Source of the DNA: Rhinopithecus roxellana
Taxonomy: Eukaryota; Chordata; Mammalia; Primates; Cercopithecidae
Length of the DNA stretch: 64,000 nt
Direction: 5' to 3'
Assembly: GCF_007565055.1 (NCBI RefSeq)
Contig: NC_044558.1
Coordinates: 81,493,444 to 81,557,443 of the forward strand
The notes under the pieces are model-generated. The model ran no database searches. It saw only the letters and a program-made list of their open reading frames with translations, and was not told the DNA's origin. Shown piece by piece: positions 59,071 through 64,000 of this stretch (its first letter is position 1; each line of letters starts with the position of its first letter). A program made the position numbers and the translations under genes.

Positions 59071-59744
59071 TGTGAGTCATGGAGATGCTCACTCTCACCC
59101 TCCACTCATGCCTCCTCAGGAACAAGGAACACTGATGAAGTAACAGAAAAAAATGCAATTTCCTCAGGATACAATTAGGATACCTAGAGAGTCAATGTAC
59201 AGAAAGAACAACAGACCATGAGAAAACCCACTTTCCTGCGTATTCTACCTTTTCCTTAACCTTCCCTTTGGCTGACTACTGGATTTGTCTTCCTTAAGGG
59301 ACCAGCCTTTCACAATTGGCCAGGGGATTCTTTCTGTTCTGAGGTCAGGCAGGAACTAGCTGAAGGGAGGGAACACAAAAGGAAGCACAGAGGCTTAGTT
59401 CAGATTAGCTCTAATGCTCGTTTACTAAACTTGCTTCCTCTTTCCACTGTGGTAGTAAGACCTAAAGAGACAAAATTCATGCTCAGGCCCAGAAGAAAAG
59501 AAGAACAGACTGGAAAGCTCAAGCCACCCTCAGGAAGAGGCATAAGGAACACCTGAAGGTCATAGGAGTCCCAGTCTAGCCAACTAAAAGAAGAAGGAAG
59601 ACAGGTTGGGCCCTGAAGAACAGGCAAAATGAAAAGTGGGTAATTAGCAATACTGCCCTCAATGATGCTGGCAGTGGGAGTTGCCACAGTAGTTAGGGGG
59701 TCAAAAGTTAGGGATTTGTAATTCTGACTATATTTGTACACATT

Positions 59745-60010
59745 TTTAAAAACTGTGGTAAAAAACACATAAAATCTACCATCTTAACTATTTTAAGTGC
59801 ACAGTTCAGTAGTGTTACATATATACACACTGTTGTGAAACAGATCTTCAGAGCTTTTTCAACTTGCAACACAAACTCTGTCCCCATTCAACAACAACTC
59901 CCCTTTTCCCTCTCCCCCAGCCCCAGTAATCACCATTCTACTTTTTTGACTCCATGAATGTGACTATTCTCAAGTACCTCAAGAGTCTGGCTATTTTTAT
60001 ACCTGGGTCA
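59745..60010. mobile_element. old L1-associated segment
   Basis: aaaactgtggtaaaaaacac, ttaagtgcacagttcagtag, caacaacaactccccttttc and caccattctacttttttgac form a phrase set common in old L1 elements. Subfamily and strand are not assigned. Confidence 0.6.
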
Positions 60011-61933
60011 CAATTCATAACATGTATGGTCTGGCAAACCAAAGCAAGCAGGGGAGAGAGATTTTGGAGTAGGCTCACTCAGGAAGCACAAAGTGCAAGA
60101 GCAGGTGACCTCTTATAGCCAAAAATCAACAGAGATGATGAGAATCCTAAGAATAGATAGGATTTGGTCATTAGAATTCAGTATCTGCATGGATGGATAG
60201 AAATTTATTGCCACTTCACTCTCAGAGACGGCCAGGGAATGGTCACTACAAATGATGCAGAACTCTGGCCTTCAGGCTTTTGATCTTGTAGGACTCGCAC
60301 TGGAGGCTGATCCAGTGCTACTCTGAAAATGTAGGTTATTAATGGCTAATACCAAATCTGGCCAATGGGCTCAGCAAACACCCCTAACTTCTAGGTACCC
60401 TAGAAGGAAATGTACACAGGACTGAACTGAAAGTACACAACACTTTATTATTAGCTGGGCCTGTGAATCCAATTCCCAATGCAGCATTCCATAACGTAGG
60501 CTGGATCACAGAGAGAACTCCTTTTCCCTACATTAGTGGTCATCTTAAACTGAGACCAAAGTGCATACGGGTATGAAAAGGAATTCATATAATATTAGAC
60601 ATGACTCTTTGGTCTTATCACACATAGTAAAGACTAGCTGAGGTTACCCAACTCAGCACAAGAGAGAATGCAGCCAGAAAGAGACAGAGAAGAGAGAACA
60701 TTTGCCAATATGCCAGAGTCCACTTGCCCCCACTTCTAAATAGGTCAGTCACCTGGAAACCAATCCAGTAAATGGGAAAAGAGAGAAAAGGAAGAGGTGG
60801 TCAGGACCTTTCTGTTGAGGGGCAGCCCCAGCCTTTCCATTGTAGCCACAGACAGCCAAGAAAAAGAAAAGATATCACACATCCACATAGGCTTAGCCTT
60901 CTAACGACACACAGTCACTAGACCCACTAGGACAGAGGCCAACAAAATGTCCTTTACCTCCCACAGTCAATCCTCTTTGTTGCATGGGAAAGTGAAGTCT
61001 GGGAAAGCAGAATCCCAGGGCCTGAGCAACCGCAGCAGGAGAAATGACAAGAAGCTCATTCCCCCAGAAGCCAGCAGCTATCAAGACAAAGGCTTTCCTT
61101 TCTCTTGCTGCCCAGCTATGCATGGAAATAACATACAATTTCATGATGTCTGTGAATCACAGAGATCTAGACTGTATGTTCAACTGGAGTATTCTGGATT
61201 TCAGCAATGACCAAATAAAGATAAACAAATATCTGTCCTATATATCTTGTCTTCTTGAGCTGAGCTAAAGGAGGAGGAAAAAAAATCTTTAAAAAAGAAC
61301 TAATCCAAAGAGAAAACAAAGAAAAAAAATAGTTGTGTTGGGAACACAATCACACTCAGAATCAAGTCTGCACAGATTGATGTGAAACCATAATCCTCAA
61401 GTAAGAAGATTTTCAGGAACTTATATTTAAGGAAAAAGCTACTCTTCAGGCGTTGGGGAAAAAAACACCAGAAATGCATAGAGCAAACGAGCTATTAAAA
61501 AGTTTTGATAGCTCGGTGAGGATAGGAACAACAGAAGAAGAAGACAAAGAGTGGCATGAGATCTAGAATCCATGTAAGGCCTCCAAGATGGCAGAGGAAA
61601 ATGGGACAAGTGAAACAAAGTTTTAATAACCAATAGTTCACATGGAAAGAAGAAAATGAAGATTCTGAGGAGATGGACAAAAATGTTTCTGATATCTTCA
61701 GAAACAGAAGTTAGTTTCTGATATCTTCAGAAACAGAAGGTGGTCCAAGATCTGGGGAATTCAATGCCAGATAAAGACGAGAGGTCAGGAAGAGTGTGAG
61801 ACATGGAGAGCTGCTTCCTTATTAAGCCCCAAAGGGTACATGCTCAGAAAAAATTCTAGAGACAGCTTTGGCTTAAAATACTCAAGGGGGATTCTCCATC
61901 CAGGACAAATGGTGAAACAAAGGGAAAACTTAC
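60011..61933. other. intronic, no further exon accepted
   Basis: Contains the twin 26-bp repeat at 61685-61739. A 41-base segment (60958-60998) has excellent-looking splice sites but the wrong length for this transcript (see rejected items). Confidence 0.5.
61685..61739. repeat. 26-bp direct duplication of a small hairpin
   Basis: gtttctgatatcttcagaaa plus cagaag occurs at 61685-61710 and 61714-61739, exact, three bases apart. Each copy is itself a hairpin (tttctga/tcagaaa arms). Confidence 0.95.
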
Positions 61934-62029
61934 CACAATGACAGGATCAAAACCCCCAAGACATTCCAGAAGAACAGGCAGAGGCAGGGCCCACAGTGGC
62001 TGAAGGGCTACAAAAGCCTTAGGATCCTG
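61934..62029 (-). CDS. internal exon of unrecognised multi-exon gene
   Basis: 96 bases between acceptor ctgcatttttcccatccag and donor ATTGTG|gtaagt. It is open only in the frame that starts in phase 0, giving 32 residues: QDPKAFVALQPLWALPLPVL and then LECLGGFDPVIV. It joins in phase to the exon at 57433-57614. Strong sites on both sides and a single open frame make this one of the firmest exons. Confidence 0.8.
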
Positions 62030-62439
62030 CTGGATGGGAAAAATGCAGAGAGAAAAATGGGTTTATTTATAGAGAATTTAGGATCACAAAATGTTTTCAC
62101 AAACTAGCTACTATAAATGTGGGGTACCAGCTCAGAAGATAGGACAGACTCATTTACATCTGGGATTTATAGAAATACATGGGATTCAAGGCATGGAGGT
62201 CCAAAGAAGGGATAAGCAAATCAAGAGAAACCACAGAAAGGAAAATCCAGGCACTCTGCACAACTTCCCTCCAAGATATAGGTATCCCAGTATCACAACT
62301 AGCCTCTTGACGGGAACCTGATCCAAAACGAGTTTAAGGTTCATAGGTGTAAGACAACTGACTCAGACTGGCTAAAATGCCAGGGAGTAAACAATCAATA
62401 GTGTTTTTTCACAGATTTTCCAGTCTCTCAGGGTGCTGA

Positions 62440-62665
62440 AGAAGCACAAACTGGAGTCAGACTGGGCGAGTTCATGTCCTGGTCCTACTGCATACCTGCT
62501 ATGGAAGCTTCACCTAAGAGGTTAAGAATGAGTTAATGGAGATAATAAAGGCCCCTGATCTTATAAGGTAATTTAAGGATTAAATCAATTAATCCATGAG
62601 AAGTACTTAAAACACTGCCTGGCAAATTTTAAGGGCTCAACAAAGCTATCATTATCATTATTTTA
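62440..62665 (+). mobile_element. MIR
   Basis: aactggagtcagactgggcg, attaaatcaattaatccatg, aaacactgcctggcaaattt and cattatcattatttt in forward MIR order. Confidence 0.8.
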
Positions 62666-63306
62666 TTTATTCCATCTACTACCTCCCCCCTTCTGCTATA
62701 TTCTATAATTGTTCAGAGAAATTTAGGTATAGATCTCAAGATCTAGTTTTAAGTTTGGGGAACTTCACTTTCCCTTGGGAGTTATGATATATTAAGGAAC
62801 TTAGGTTCATACTGCTGCCGTATCTACATGTGGATGGGACATTTACATGTTTTTCTAGCTGTTGTCAATCTGGGGACAGTGCTGAATTACAGTATTCCTC
62901 TATGGCTCCCCAGAGCTTTAGGGAAAAGGATTACATGAAAGGAATGTGGTTAGAATGATCCAACTTGCTAATAACTATCCAAAATTGCTATATCATTTTC
63001 AGCAGAAATCACTAACATTAGAAATAGAGTCCTGTAGACTATGCTGAGTGGCCCTGCACTGTCAGAGACTGAATAAAACAGGAAGAAAATGGAAAAGTGA
63101 AAATGCTTTAAATACGTTTAGCTATTTTAGTTTCTCTGTGGGAATAAAGGTTCAACTTAGAATGAAAGCTGTTAACAGGATAATATTTTAAAGGGCAGGA
63201 ATACATTTGGAGGAATTTCAAATGGTCTTGATATTGGGTCAGGTTTTCTTCTCCGTTACTGAACTACACATGCCAATCATGGTGCCTGCTAGCCTACAAA
63301 TCCTAC
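62666..63306. other. intronic, no exon seen
   Basis: AT-rich. Nothing is recognised. Confidence 0.5.
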
Positions 63307-63485
63307 TAATGGGAACTGCTTCAGCTTTAAGGGTAGGCCCAGGCAGCCATGGGCCACATGACCACTTCTGAGACCAAGTGCAGATATATGACCCAAGAGC
63401 TTAATTCTGACATATGATGTGGCTTGGAACAACAATGAAAGCACAACAAAATCTGATTCCCCCTCTCTCAGGAACCTAAGCAATA
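63307..63485 (-). CDS. probable exon of the same gene, 3' limit uncertain
   Basis: A good acceptor (gataacctcattctctcag) precedes 63485. Two leading bases complete the codon begun in the exon at 63765-63827, and the frame stays open to a TAG at 63289-63291. Peptides include LLRFLREGESDFVVLSLLFQ. The next exon needs phase 0. Donors that satisfy this are gtagga (exon end 63307) and gtaggc (exon end 63298), and neither is strong. The exon could also be shorter. Confidence 0.5.
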
Positions 63486-63764
63486 CTGAGAGAATGAGGT
63501 TATCAGCTGTGAGAGATGAAGCTGAGAGGTTATGATCCGCAAAATGACTACAGAGGTCATGAGATTACAGCAAACCAAAGTCATGAGGAAGTAGAATCTA
63601 TAAGCAAGGAGGAGCTAAAAGGTTAGAAAAGACATATAGGGGAGGGAAAAACAAGCCAGATGGCAGCAAGAGGAGAAAGACACAAAGAAATGAGCGACGC
63701 TGTGAGAGACCCCACTGTCCATGGGAAGACTGTGGCTTGTCTCTGGACAGCCTGAGTTCCTCAC

Positions 63765-63827
63765 GGGTCTGATCCACATGCATCCTCCAATACAGCCCCT
63801 TGTACAGAAAGTGGTCTGAATGAACCT
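63765..63827 (-). CDS. upstream-most visible exon of unrecognised multi-exon gene
   Basis: 63 bases between acceptor ...ggaaagaacag and donor GACCC|gtgagg. It encodes VHSDHFLYKGLYWRMHVDQT, 20 residues with two leading bases and one trailing base. Translation must therefore begin further upstream, outside the window or in an exon I cannot see between 63828 and 64000. The aromatic-rich run LYKGLYWRMH is not enough to name a domain. Confidence 0.6.
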
Positions 63828-64000
63828 CTGTTCTTTCCAACAAAAAATCCCTAACTAAAACACTTCCTTCAACTCCTCCTTAAGATGAAGTTTTCCCAGG
63901 AGGTGCCTCAGTGCCACAAACAAACAGATTCCGGGCAAGTCCACCCCCTCCCGTGCCCCCGCCAGACATGCCTAGACATACCCAATGTCCACTTCCCAGC

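Larger units (their letters stand above)
57615..59744. other. intronic, with two MIR-like pieces
   Basis: Intron 57615-61933 begins here. MIR-like segments lie at 58310-58500 (ctctgccacctgctatgtga, gcccacagcatagctgagg) and 58925-59070 (ttgcagctcaaaaggcctaa, tcagtttattcagctatgaa). No further exon is accepted. Confidence 0.5.

Noticed and set aside
60958..60998. 41-base minus-strand segment with a strong acceptor (gctttcccag) and donor (gtaaag)
   Set aside because: It is open in two frames, but its length is not a multiple of three. The exons on either side (61934-62029 and 57433-57614) join in phase 0 without it, so inclusion would break the frame. It could be an alternative or poison exon.
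39000..64000. Search for KRAB A-box or SCAN exons on the minus strand
   Set aside because: I found no segment encoding the typical KRAB or SCAN core. The exons present belong to another protein.
1..64000. CRISPR arrays, operons, prophage or other microbial systems
   Set aside because: The window is primate nuclear DNA. The direct repeats present are local duplications or transposons.

Overview
This window is nuclear DNA from a primate, most probably an Old World monkey. It is dense in Alu, L1, L2, MIR and hAT-Charlie repeats, with eukaryotic splice sites and no operons or ribosome-binding sites. The Alu at 11968-12298 carries the variant set I associate with the cercopithecoid AluYR/YRa subfamily, and the Alu at 8506-8781 shares part of it. 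Human AluY copies do not normally carry these changes.

Layout. From 1 to about 29.5 kb I found no coding exon. That part is mosaic repeat DNA: eighteen Alus, L1 3' ends, MIR and L2 pieces, a MER1 element, a MER5A, simple repeats and several local rearrangements (a 46-bp duplication capped by a 29-bp hairpin, a perfect 18-bp palindrome, and three exact copies of a 70-bp unit). From 29.5 to 38 kb there are old L1, L2 and MIR fragments and no Alu.

At 38132-38917 on the minus strand is an intact open frame of nine C2H2 zinc fingers. From 39420 to 63827 the minus strand holds what I read as the 3' half of an unrecognised multi-exon protein-coding gene. Eight exons, and probably a ninth, have plausible or good splice sites. 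All their reading frames join in phase, from a partial upstream exon (63827-63765) to a stop codon at 39420-39422. The gene continues beyond the right edge. Introns contain L2, MER1, Charlie, MIR and a single full-length Alu plus one truncated Alu, a marked contrast with the Alu-rich left half.

Relations. The zinc-finger frame lies about 500 bases downstream of the stop codon of the multi-exon gene, on the same strand, with several in-frame stops between them. It may be a separate zinc-finger gene, an alternative 3' exon, or a surviving array inside the 3' untranslated region. The sequence alone does not decide. I could not name either gene.
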